Assembly: GCA_025506515.1 (NCBI GenBank)
Contig: CM046443.1
Location: forward strand, 43,796,649-43,860,648
Direction: 5' to 3'
Length of the DNA: 64,000 nucleotides
Origin: Flaveria trinervia
Taxonomy: Eukaryota; Streptophyta; Magnoliopsida; Asterales; Asteraceae
The translations under genes were made by a program, and so were the position numbers. The first letter of the stretch is position 1, and every line of letters begins with the position of its first letter. The notes under the pieces were generated by a model. The model was not told the DNA's origin, did not search any database, and worked only from the letters and a program-made list of their open reading frames with translations. Of the stretch, positions 45,685 through 56,049 are shown piece after piece.

Positions 45685-46584
45685 ATGTATGTTGTACCTG
45701 AGGTCTGCCCGGCATCCCTCTTGCTTTCAACTCTTGGAGATGGACGGGACAATTCCTTGCCCAATGTCCAATCTCCCACACTTGAAGCATGGGTCATTAG
45801 TAGCAACATTTTGCTTCTTCTCTTGTGGTTTGGGTGGTACCCTTACCACCCCTTTCCCCTTTCCCCAAACGAGTCCCTTACCCTTGGCAACCTTTGCCTT
45901 GGGTGCGAGATAAGGCCTTTTCTTGTTCCCACCTTCATTGATGGTGAGAACGGGTAAAACCCTTTTACCCATGGCCACCTCGCCGTTTTGAGCATTGAGT
46001 GAAGCTCACCAATGCTTTTGTCCCAAGCATTCATGTTGTAGTTCAACACGAATGTCTCGAACTTCTTGGTAAGGCCATTAAGGATCAAATCCGTGGCCAA
46101 TTCCTTCAAGACAGGACAATTAAGCCTCTCGAGGCAATCAATATGACTTTTCATCTTAACTACATAAGATGAAACAGATTGGTTGTCGTCCATACGACAT
46201 GCATGGAGTGCTCGAACCGTTTCGAAGCGCTCAACCCTTGCTTGCTGTTAGAACGTTTCCTTTAGCTGGGTTATCATGTCGTAAGCTCCGTGATGTTCAT
46301 ACTCCTTTTGGAGATCGGAGTCATGCTCGCTAGCATGAGACAAGACACTTGGACAGAGTCCTCAGTGTACTTGAGCCAATCGTTGTAGGCCTCCTCATCA
46401 TCCTCAGTAGGTTGATCGGGATAGGGTCGTCTAAAAATATGATCTTCTCTCTTGCTTGATAAACATTCTCAAGTTTCGATACCAATCAATAAAGTTGTTA
46501 TGATTTAGACGTTCCTTTTGGAAGATCGCTCGTAAGATTGGTTGGACGCGGATGAGTTATATGATTGTCATTATTTGTGGCCAT
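45685..46584 (-). pseudogene. Angela1 gag (frameshifted)
   Basis: ATG at 46584 (MATNNDNHITHPRPTNL). A frame break near 46500 interrupts before NHNNFIDWYRNLRM, the hallmark of Angela Gag. A capsid part at 45843-46193 follows, with DNQSVSSYVVKMKSHIDCLE and LNYNMNAWDKSIGELHSML. The zinc knuckle begins CFKCGRL at about 45780 but a one-base loss destroys its His-Cys half. Lys/Gly-rich sequence precedes the knuckle. Confidence 0.8.
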
Positions 46585-47990
46585 CTACAAAATTTAACAA
46601 AGATCTATTTTAGTATTTTCGATATTGCCAATTTTTAATAATTAATGCCTTTTAAGGTCATTTTTATATTAAAATCTAGATCCCAACATTACATTTAAAT
46701 TGTGGTTAGGTGACCTTTATCCCACGATTTAAATTAATAAGGTGGTCAACGTTTGATTATTGCAACCATTAGCAACTTCTAGAATATGGGATCGACTTGA
46801 AACATCATATGTAAAGTCGGCATGTTAATCCCATCAACACCATTTGGCACACACCGTAGGTGATCCATTTGACATGGTTTGCAAATCAGGATACCCTACT
46901 TACACCTACGTGTGAGTTTGCAAAATAAGTGGTTAGGTGACCTTTATCCCACAAATAAGGCATTCTCACCTCAATCGCAAGTTCCCTCAAAATGGTTAGG
47001 TGACCTTTATCCCACTAAGAGTTCCCAAGTGACTCAAGTGTTGTGTAAAAGGACGGCGTTAATCTTGTTTAAAATTTTAGAGATTTCATAATACAAGTTT
47101 TAGAAAACTCTATGTACTTGTATTTGCATGCTTTCAAATACAAGGTACCCTATGGTCCTTTGATTAAAACCAATTTTAATCTTTAAAATCATTAAATCAT
47201 TTTAATAACCTTTTATACTTTAATGATTAAGAACTACCAATTTTCAGCTTGTAAAGTTTTGTTAATGAGTTTGTAATGTATGACAAAATATCAACCAAAC
47301 AATCAAACAAGCATAAACATACAAACATGAGTGCATAACCACAGCCACTAAGTTGACAACACTTGTTTGCCATCACAAGTGTCATCATAAGGTCTTTCCT
47401 AAGGGTTTGTAATGACACATTATATGTGTCCATGGACTCCCACTTGAGTCCATATCCAAATACTTCAAGGTCCATGTTTTTGATGTCCATTTGGGTCTTG
47501 ATCTTGTGCATCTTCCTTTTAAAATTGTATCCTAATACATTTTTTCTAAAAAAAAATGCACCTAATCTATTAATTACATAACCAAATGAACAAATAATTA
47601 CAACCCAAATAATAAACATAAAATTACAACCCAACTGAATGAATAAAAACCAACCATTCCAATCATCCAAATCAAAAGGCCAAAGGCTAGGTTATGCACA
47701 CTAACATCCAATGATCATATCATCCAAACATATAATGAAACCCCACTTAAAACCACCAAAATTCAGCCAACATAAACTGAAATTTTGGGTTTTAAACATT
47801 GTCCAAACAATCAACATTTCATAATATATATCTTTCAAGGTCTAATCACTAGCATGTGTGATATGACCTTGAAAGTTTGGGGAATCATTCATACAAAATA
47901 TAGCAGCCCAAAATCAGCCTATAATAAGTTGATAATACTTCTTTAAAACCGATTTTAAAGACTAAGAACAAGCAAGTTATCCACATAACC
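46585..47990 (-). other. Angela1 untranslated leader with a 23 bp repeat
   Basis: There are 1.4 kb without a supported gene between the primer site and gag. A 23 bp sequence containing GGTGACCTTTATCCCAC (plus strand) occurs identically at 46703-46725, 46930-46952 and 46993-47015. Long leaders are normal in Angela/BARE elements and carry packaging signals. The repeat's role is unknown. Confidence 0.7.
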
Positions 47991-48004
47991 GGCTCTTGAT
48001 GCCA
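47991..48004 (-). other. Primer binding site of Angela1 (tRNA-Met type, imperfect)
   Basis: The minus strand reads TGGCATCAAGAGCC next to the 5' LTR. It resembles TGGTATCAGAGCC with one substitution and one inserted A. Confidence 0.7.
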
Positions 48005-48005
48005 T

Positions 48006-48978
48006 TGATGGGTTTGATAAAACACAAAATAAACAAGTTTAACCTTTTAAACTTTCTGAAAAACGCAGCGAAAGTATAGCATTATAACATGTTTATAAAC
48101 TGAAAATTTCATGTTCTTAATGATGTTTTAAGAGGGAAAAAACAAACCCAAATCAAAAGGATCTTTAATATGTGAATGAAAAAGCTATGAACATATGTTA
48201 AACTACATAAAATCACAGCTTCAATAAGCTGTGATAACTACCTTATTCAGCAGCAAAACGACCAAGAAAGGGAGATTTTGGATGCTAAAATCGACCAAGA
48301 CCTCAAGTGTAGAGGTCCTCAAGCTTGTATACCCAAATCCCTTTGCTAAACAACTTCTTGTTAGGAAGAACACTACACCAAAATCACTCCAAAACTCCTC
48401 CAATGCTGCTGCTGGCCGAAAGTTTAGAGAGAGAGAGTGAGGAGTTTTTGGTCTATTGCATGTGTAGAGATTGGATGGAGATCAAGGAAATCCAGACTTG
48501 TTAATGTGTGTGGTGTTCAAGGCAAAAGGTCCAATAATAAAACAAAGGGGGGACGGCCGAAAGTTTTGATCCGAAAGGGTTTCCCCCTTTTTTTTAAATT
48601 GAACACATACACACAAGTTTTATGGTCTTGTAACTAGACATACAATTAACCATTTAATTGTATGTACAAGTTATATAACTTATACAATTAATCATTTAAC
48701 TTATAAGTTATAATCTCTCATTATTATTTTAACCAATTTAAATAACACATCAAATAATATTATTGAACAAAATATCCTAATAAGTTGTTCCCTCTCATAT
48801 GCAACTTATTTAGAAAACCCATTTTCTAAATTGGTGTAAATATTTAATTGCATGATCATATCATCAATTGAATATTAATTGGTGTTTGCTAAGCTTGTTA
48901 TTGGGTATAACCCGACTTGGATCATAACGTACTAACCGCATCAATATTCTACGTGTCTTGGGCATATAGAATCCTACA
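48006..48978 (-). repeat. 5' LTR of Angela1 (973 bp)
   Basis: It starts TGATGGGTTTG beside the primer site and ends AATCCTACA on the plus strand. It is nearly identical to the other LTR apart from single-base indels and a few substitutions. Confidence 0.92.
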
Positions 48979-51439
48979 CTTTGAACCAAAGATTATGTCA
49001 TCTACATAGATCTGTACTAGCAGTAAGTCTCCATCTTTTTCTTTGATAAACAGTGTGCAGTCAATGACTCCCCTACGAAATCCGTGTTTCACAAGATGAG
49101 TCGAGAGTTTCTCATACCAAGCCCCTGGAGCTTGATGAAGCCCGTATAGAGCCTTTTCAAGTTTGTAGACGCTATCCCGATGATATGGATCTTCAAATCC
49201 CTCGGGTTGTCTGACATACACTGTTTCTCTGATCTCCCCATGAAGGAATGCACTCTTCACATCAAGTTGATAAACTTTGATTTTCATATAAGATGCATAG
49301 GCAAGAAAGATGCGGATGGCTTCCATCCTTGCCACTGGTGCAAATACTTCATTGTAGTCAATGCCTTCAACTTGTCGAAAACCCTGAACAACAAGCCGAG
49401 CCTTGTTTCTGATGATCACTCCCTGATCATCTTTCTTACATTTCAAGACCCATTTGGTGCCAATGACTTTAGCACCTTTAGGTCTATCCACTAGTGTCCA
49501 TACACCTAACTTCTTAAACTGTAGAAGTTCTTCCTGCATGGCACTAACCTAAGCCTCATCATTTAGTGCTTCACTAACATACTTTGGCTCAAACTGAGGC
49601 ACAAAGCAGCGGTATGCACCATCGTGAAGGTATCCTTTTTCCATCATAGAGGCATAATCAGCTGAGTACAGCTGATTTCTAGTCTGAAACCCTGATCTCA
49701 CATCTCCTACAATATTATCCAAAGGATGATAAACATTTAGACGTGAGCCAGGGGTTGTTGGAACAACCACCTCAGAGTCAAGATTATGATCATTTGGTTC
49801 TGGATCTGAGGCAATAGGAGTCTGAGGTTCTGAAAGTTCAGAAGCATCACTAGCCGATGCTTGTGAACTTGTGATAGTCGGAACCTGTACATCTTGGTTG
49901 ATCTAATCATTTTCTTCATCAGAGGAGGAGTCACTCACATCAACTGCTCCCCCTGAGTTGGTAGGATCATGACTTGTTGAATCTTGAGACGGTGTGTTCA
50001 AGACATCATACATCATCTTGTTTGCCAACTCCTCTTCTGAAGAAGAAAGAGATATGTTGAAGGACTTGAAGAATCCATCATAGTCGAAGAAGTAAGCAGG
50101 CCCTTTTCCAGTAGGCGGTGTGATATATCTCTGAACATCAACATTACACCATACCTCTACTTGACCCGTTAAGTTATTGTAAACTCTCTTGTTCGGTATG
50201 TTGTATCCTAAGAAGATCCCTTCATCAACCTTCTCACTGAATTTTCCCTCTTGAGTCTTTTTCAGCAGGGTGCACGGAGCGCCAAACGGCTTGAGATATT
50301 CCAAGTTAGGTTTACGTCGCTGTAATAACTCGTAGCACATTTTGCCATGGCGTTTTACTACCAGAACTCGATTGAGAGTATAACATGCATTTGCCACTGC
50401 TTCATTCCAAAATTGGATAGGCAGTTTCGAGTCTGCCAGCATTGTCTGTGCCATCTCTATCAAGTTGCGGTTCTTCCGTTCAGTAATGTCGTTCATCTAA
50501 GGGGTATAAGCCAAGGTAAATTGATGCACAATTCCCTTTTCCTTGCAATAGCCTCCATCCTCTGATTCTTGAACTTGGTTCCGTTGTTTGGGCGCACCTG
50601 TCTAACCTTCAGCTTGTATAGGAATTCCAGTGTAGTTACCAATTCCTTGAAGGATTCAAATGTTTTTGATTTGGATTTTAGAAACATTACCCAAGACAAC
50701 CTTAAGTAGTCATCAGTTACTACATAGCAATACAAGTCACCAAAGATGCTTCTTGTACTGACTGGACCAAACAGATCCATGTGAAGAAGCTCAAGAGGAA
50801 GGTCTATAGAATGAACTTTCTTTTCCTTATGAGACTTCTTCGTCTTTTTACCCATTTTGCATGCAACACAAAAATCCAGGAGTTGGAAGTTTTTGACATT
50901 TACTCCCCTCACAAGATCATTCTGGATCAAGTGATTCATTTTCTCGGATTTATGTGTCCCATTCTCCTATGCCAGGAGATGGAGTCCTTCTCAGTAGCTT
51001 TGGACAAGAAACATTGGACTTCACTATCCGTTGTGGATGCCTTTGATAGATACAAGACATAAAGATCATTATATCTTGAAGCTGACATAAGGATCTGGTC
51101 CTCCAGGATCATGTATTCCTTCTTTAGTATGTAACACTTTTGGTTGTCAAAAACTACCTTGAATCCTTTATCACAAATTTGAGAGACAGAAAGCAGGTTA
51201 TTTTGTAATTGTTGGACAAAGTTTACCTTATCAAACTTAACCTTCTCATTTCCCACTTCTCCTTGGGTTGTGATATACCCACCTTTGTTTCCAACAAATG
51301 AAACATACCCTCCTTTAATTTGTCTGACATTTGATAAGAGAGCTATGTTCCCTGTCATGTGCCTGGATGCTCCGCTATCAACAATCCACGTGTTAGTCTC
51401 AGAAGTATAGCGAACACCCTGCACATTCAATGAAAACAT
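48979..51439 (-). pseudogene. SireA3 pol, protease to RT (broken, cut by Angela1)
   Basis: It starts at the ATG 51439-51437 (MFSLNVQG), whose A is shared with the gag stop TAA (51441-51439). Protease WIVDSGASRHMTG lies near 51370. Pre-integrase ends HRRMGHINPRK. Integrase (50300-50939) has HMDLFGPVSTRS, VRPNNGTKF where the family has RSDNGTEF (second Asp lost), and NDITERKNRNLIE. RT (48979-49539) is open with FLAYASYMKIKVYQLDVKSA and YVDD at 48998-49009. It ends at the Angela1 LTR. Breaks occur near 50935, 50495, 49905 and 49545. Confidence 0.87.
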
Positions 51440-54055
51440 TAGTTCATGTTAGGAACCCAAGCCTTAACTGGCTTGGGTTTCCCTGAGGCATCACATATCA
51501 CAAACTCAACCCACTGACCCTTTGAGGTTAAGGATTGATCAGAATTTTGTGTATTCTTATTTTCAGGCACTGAGGAGGATTTTTTTTTCATAATCTAGAT
51601 TTGTGTAAGGCCTGTGTTGTGATAAACAGATGACTGGCTGATGGTTGAACTTTAGACTCATAATCCCTTTTAGGAGGCGTCACTGAGTTCCTCTTAAAAG
51701 ATCTAGATGTAGATGCAGAAAGTTCAACTTTCTTCCTCGGTGTCTGGTAATAAGGACAGTGAGACGCTATGTGACCATACTCTCCACAATTATAGCAGGA
51801 TCTGCTTTCAACTTTACGGTTTATTTGTTTTGGTGGAGATATACTTGTCACACGGTCAACCTTATTGTGTTTGGACTGAGACACTACTTTGTTAGATGTA
51901 TGAGATGGTTTTACAAAACTAATTGCTTTACCTAGTTTTACATCTTTAATCTCTTGTTTCCCTGAACTGTGACATGATGCACATGATTGATTAGATTTTA
52001 TAGTCTTTTTAGGTTCTTGTTTGACTTTGTTTGACATTGTTTGACCTTGACTTTACACTAACCCTTTCGAATTCTTTTTCTAGGTTAACATAAGGCATCT
52101 TTCCTATCGCCTTTGAAGTGGCCTCCTTTTGTTTAGGGTCAGATTCACTTGATTTACGTACGGAATCCGGATCGCTAACAAGAGGAGTAGACACCACGTG
52201 ATCCTTGATGGGGTTATTGTTAATTGGTTTACTTTTGGTGTTCATCAAGGTCTCAGGTGGTGGTGGAACCACTTTGTATCCCAGTCCCTCCCCATTATTT
52301 CTCTCTCTTACTAAGTGTTGGACAATGTGTGATGAGCTTGTCCAACTATGCAGTTTTTGTTTTAATGAATTGACTTCTACTTCTAAAACTGCTTTTTGCT
52401 TCTTAGTGTCCTCAAGAGAGTTCAGATAGTACCTAATGTCATTTGCTTGGTTAAATGCAACTATCTCAGTTTCCCTAAGCTGTTTATTTAATAGGTCTAT
52501 CTGTTTCTTGTAACTGTGCTCGTTTTGTTTCAATACTCTATTTGCTTATGTGCACAGTTCCAGATCCTTTACTAAGCTATCATTATGATCTAATAGCCTC
52601 GAAAATTTTGAATCTATAACTTCTCTAAATTTATTACATTCTAAGCAAGCATGATTATTAAACAGTTGGTCAGTAGTACTTACCTGGGATGTTGAAGAAG
52701 AATCAGCCATGAGTGCTGGCTCGGTTGTCTCTGGTTCTGGTGATTCAGATGATGATGCATTTGTAGATTTTTCTTCTTCAGGAAGGTCGTTGACCATATT
52801 TGCAGTATCTTCAAAATTTGACATTGCGAGCTCTACTGCTATATCTCCTTCACTTGCAGAATCGTCATCAATATCCTTCACACTAGCTATATTGGACTCT
52901 CCTGGTGAGACAAACCAAAAGCTCCAGTCCTGTCCTTCATCTTCATTAGCAGTTAAGGCTTTTGGATCCTTACTTGATGAGTCAGAATTACTAGTTGTGT
53001 CATTGTCTTGACGGTTAAATGAGGAGAAAGGATTTCCATTACCTGTCATCTTTGGTTTTATACACTCCCTCTTGAAGTGTCCCTTCTCACCGCAGTTGAA
53101 ACATGTAACCTTTGACTTATCAAACCCAAAGGTTGTGTCTTTTGTTGCAACCAGGTTCTGTCCGGTCTTTTTGACAAACATTTTAGCTCGTCAGACAGCA
53201 CTTGCCAAGCCCACATTATGTCCATACGTTCCAACTCCATTTCATCGACCTGCTCATAATCTTCATCTGCCAGGTGGCAGTTACCTATCTTTCCAGCAAT
53301 TAATCCATCTTAGGATTGAACCACCACAGCTAAAAGGTCCATATGTTCTCTGGCCACCTCCACAGTTACATTCCCAAGGTTTTCGGTTTTAAGTTTTGCT
53401 ACATTAGCTTCAGGTATCATATATTGGATGCTAGACGACCCTGAAATTTCGGATCCTGAAGTTGAGGGTTGTGCTGGAACTCTTGCGCTTGAGACGAAGG
53501 CGGTTTCCAGTGGTGCTCTAGATGTCTTAACTGAAGGAGTAACCTTATAAAGTGCAGGATTCTGATTGTAGTTTGCCTTTTGGGCTCGATACTTCATCCT
53601 AAGATCTTCTTCTCTCAGTTTCAGAATGAAGTCATTTATGTCTAACTTCAAGAGCATTCCATTCTGTCTGAGATTTGAAACAAACAAACCCCATGTTCTG
53701 GTAATCCATCAGCAAAGTTGGATACCTTATCTTCCATAGAAGTAACCACTCCATGAGTGTGCATCTCACTCATCAAGTGGTAGAATATATCGATCATATC
53801 ATCAAGGCCTTCTTTTCCCATTGAAGAGAAGTTGTCAAACTCCTTCTTCAAGGCTTTTGCCTTGATAGCCTTCAGAGAGGCATTTCTGTCATACCTCTTC
53901 TCCAACGCATCCCAAAGTTTCTTGGCTTGAATATACGCCGAATACTGATGGAAAATATCCTTCAGAATAGACTGAGTAAGCAAGGCGTAGACTTTCTTCT
54001 CAGCGTTGTGTTTTACCTTTTGTGCATCCGACATGCCACTTAGAGTAAGTTTTAT
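51439..54055 (-). pseudogene. SireA3 gag (5'-truncated)
   Basis: The capsid part (53310-54055) begins at the equivalent of KLTLSGM; the first ~80 codons are deleted. It follows with LMSEMHTHGVVTSMEDKV. The first knuckle CFNCGEKGHFKREC lies near 53070-53111. An acidic Ser-rich linker, a coiled coil (52200-52530) and the second knuckle CYNCGEYGHIASHC near 51765-51806 come next, and the end is VPNMN. Frame breaks occur near 53690, 53305, 53185, 52545, 52030 and 51590. A start ATG and primer site are absent, so it cannot be expressed as normal Gag. Confidence 0.83.
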
Positions 54056-54131
54056 AATTACAATTACATAAGTGTAAGACAATACAAAGATATTACATTA
54101 AGATCAGAAACTAGGGACACATGTATCAACA
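54056..54131 (-). repeat. 76 bp remnant of the SireA3 5' LTR
   Basis: It matches the outer 76 bp of the 3' LTR (34188-34263) with one substitution, then AGTAC (54132-54136). It adjoins gag codon ~80 directly, so one deletion removed most of the LTR, the leader and the gag start. Confidence 0.88.
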
Positions 54132-54136
54132 AGTAC

Positions 54137-55336
54137 TCATCTCTCTTTGAGTAGGGGAAGAAAGAGAGAGTCATGGTACTCACTGAATCCCATGTCGTCA
54201 TCGTCATAGAATTTCAGGTTGGTTATTGGTTGATTGAGATCAAGAGGATGGGGATGGTAGGTGTCCCCTAAAGGTTGTTCACCAGAGTTTTGTGACTTTG
54301 AGTGAAGTCTTAAGGTTGTTTAGCTAATGAGCTCATCTAACTAAGCATGAGTAACCTTAGCACTGATTCTTTATGAGATGGGAGTGGTTTGCTCCTCTGG
54401 AGAAGTGGGAGCTCCAATGTCCACTTCTTCATGTATGGGTTGTGATATGGGGGCATGCACAAGCTTAAGAGCTTGTGTAGGGTTTCGTTTGGATTTTCTT
54501 TGGTAAGTGTGGATGATTTTTGGCTGTTTTTTTGGTTGTGAAGTAGAAGGTGTGGGTTCAATACTAGTTTGTGTTGCTAGGTTTTCACCTTGAGCAATGA
54601 GCTCTAACATTGTTAGGACAAGGGTTGTTTCTACCCCAGAGAAGCCAACAGTTGGCTTCTTCATGGTTTTAAAGATATTAGGCTTCATTAGTCCTAATAC
54701 AAGAATATTACTTGTTCCCCTCAACTGTGAGCCCAGTTCACAGTTAAGAATGTGTTGAACATATCTAGGGAACATGTAATACTCTAAGGAGTCTAAATTA
54801 ACAAGTAAATTGGTATACACGAATTGCGAGTAGCTGAACTTGACCCCCTAGATCATTCCATGTACTATGAAGGAGAGATCTTCAAGAAACTGGTCACATC
54901 CCCCATGCTTGTTGGATAAGCTATGGATGACCACATGAAGCAGGTACTTCCACTAGGATAAGACCTTCCCTTTCCTGAAGGTCTTTACAAAGAAATCTCC
55001 TTCATAGCCCATCTACTCAAAGGAATGATTTACAGCTTCTTTGGGAAAGAGCAATTCACCTTCTACATGATACAGTTGAAGGTGGGTGTTGATGATGGAC
55101 GGAGTGATGAATATTGTCCTCCCCTGCACTGTGGAAGACAATGCCTTCTCCCTATCCATAATGACCTCTTGATAGGTCTTCCAGAATTCCAAAAGCTGAT
55201 CCTCATAGAGTGGAGGATGAATGGTTAGGGATGTGAAGTAGTTGGATAGAGCAAGAAATTTGCAAACCTCTAAGAAACTTTGATCTTTCTCAGAGTCCAA
55301 TAGGGCAACCTGATTGTGTTGCCTGTGGAGTTGCAT
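54137..55336 (-). pseudogene. SireB accessory gene, 5' third (broken)
   Basis: ATG at 55336 (MQLHRQHNQVALLDSEKD) lies about 150 bases below a TATA box. The segment KYLLHVVIHSLSNKHGG...MFPRYVQHILNCEL (about 54750-54960) aligns with KYLAHVLLKCMASRKGG...MYPRFMQMIIDQKL of the A family, so both Sirevirus families share this domain. A Thr/Pro/Gln-rich linker with a basic QPKKQPK..YQRKSKR cluster follows (54371-54600). Stops occur at 55013, near 54965 and near 54840, and the frame ends at 54371. The gene resumes at 33521 across SireA3. Confidence 0.7.
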
Positions 55337-55485
55337 GAAGAAATCAGGGTTGTTTCAATGGTAATGTTGGCCTTTAGAAAGCTTAAAGGTGAAGGAAGAT
55401 AAGAACAAATTCGATTGTGGGTGAATTTAGTTTTTTAGAGAAATTTCAGATGAAGAAGAGAGTGAATGAGGGGGGAACCGTTGGG

Positions 55486-55494
55486 TATATATAT
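55486..55494 (-). promoter_or_regulatory. TATA box of the SireB accessory gene
   Basis: The minus strand reads ATATATATA about 150 bases before the ATG at 55336, followed by a pyrimidine-rich leader (CCCTCATTCACTCTCTTCTTC). Upstream (55560-55990) lies a cluster of TTCGAA/CTTCCGAAG motifs like those in the SireB LTR. Promoter function is inferred. Confidence 0.55.
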
Positions 55495-55559
55495 GAAATG
55501 GATCTGAGACAAATTTAATGAAAGATGATAAACATTGAAATCCGGATGTCGGTCCCACC

Positions 55560-55990
55560 TCTGAAAAGTGCCCAAAAAGTAAGTTTTCTTGGAAGTCTAG
55601 TATCTTCCTAAGGTAATTTTACTTTGGAAGTTTTGATAAAAGATTCCGAAGCCAAAATAACTTCGGAAGATATTTCAAAGAGTTTAGTAAATTTTGCTTC
55701 GAAAGAGATCAATATTCAGAGATTTTATTTTAAGGAGAATAAAACTTCCAAGACTTAATTGCTTTCACAAGAAAATTTTTCTTCAAGAACATATAATTAC
55801 TCAAGAATTATTTTAAGCTTTAGAAGATATTTTAAACTTTTTGGCAAAGGTAAATTCACTTAAGTAGTTATTTGTTTTGAAGACATAACTTTCTTTCGAA
55901 GGTAAATACATATCTTCCGAAGAATAAAATGATCAAAAATTTCAAAAGTCTAAGGAATACTATTTAAAATATTTTTCTTCCAAAGTAAAC
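55560..55990 (-). promoter_or_regulatory. TTCGAA/CTTCSGAAG palindrome-rich spacer upstream of the SireB accessory gene
   Basis: It has no open frame. Motifs include ATTCCGAAGCC (55646), ACTTCGGAAGA (55661), GCTTCGAAAG (55699), TTTCGAAGG (55893) and CTTCCGAAGA (55913). The SireB LTR has the same words at 14325-14390. This spacer occupies the position of the CAGTCG palindromes in the A family. Confidence 0.5.
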
Positions 55991-56049
55991 AAGGTATTAT
56001 GAAGGTGATTAAATAGACAACCTAGGACTCAGATTTTAGAAATAATATG

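Larger units (their letters stand above)
40879..48978 (-). mobile_element. Angela1: Angela/BARE-like copia element in SireA3 pol
   Basis: LTRs at 40879-41827 and 48006-48978 are near identical. Minus-strand order: primer site, 1.4 kb leader, gag, protease, integrase, RT, RNase H, 770 bp 3' UTR. RNase H with KKFIADLGVVPSI, GAIAQIKEPRAHQKTRHI and DQNIADPLTK is the Angela signature. The left LTR has lost its last 24 bp together with about 350 bp of SireA3, so no target duplication remains. It is the youngest insertion of the nest along with SireA2. Confidence 0.9.
33522..54131 (-). mobile_element. SireA3: Sirevirus copy inserted in SireB, itself split by Angela1
   Basis: It is flanked by AGTAC (33517-33521 and 54132-54136). 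On the minus strand: a 76 bp remnant of the 5' LTR (54056-54131), gag lacking its first ~80 codons (51439-54055), pol (48979-51439 and 40288-40878), spacer (38398-40287), accessory gene (34289-37690), polypurine tract and 3' LTR (33522-34263). A deletion removed the 5' LTR body, primer site, leader and gag start but kept the outer LTR tip and the target duplication. Angela1 occupies 40879-48978. Confidence 0.92.

Noticed and set aside
47227..47670. 147-codon open frame in the Angela1 leader with hydrophobic stretches
   Set aside because: AT-rich, no homology to retroelement proteins that I recognise, and located in the untranslated leader; probably chance.
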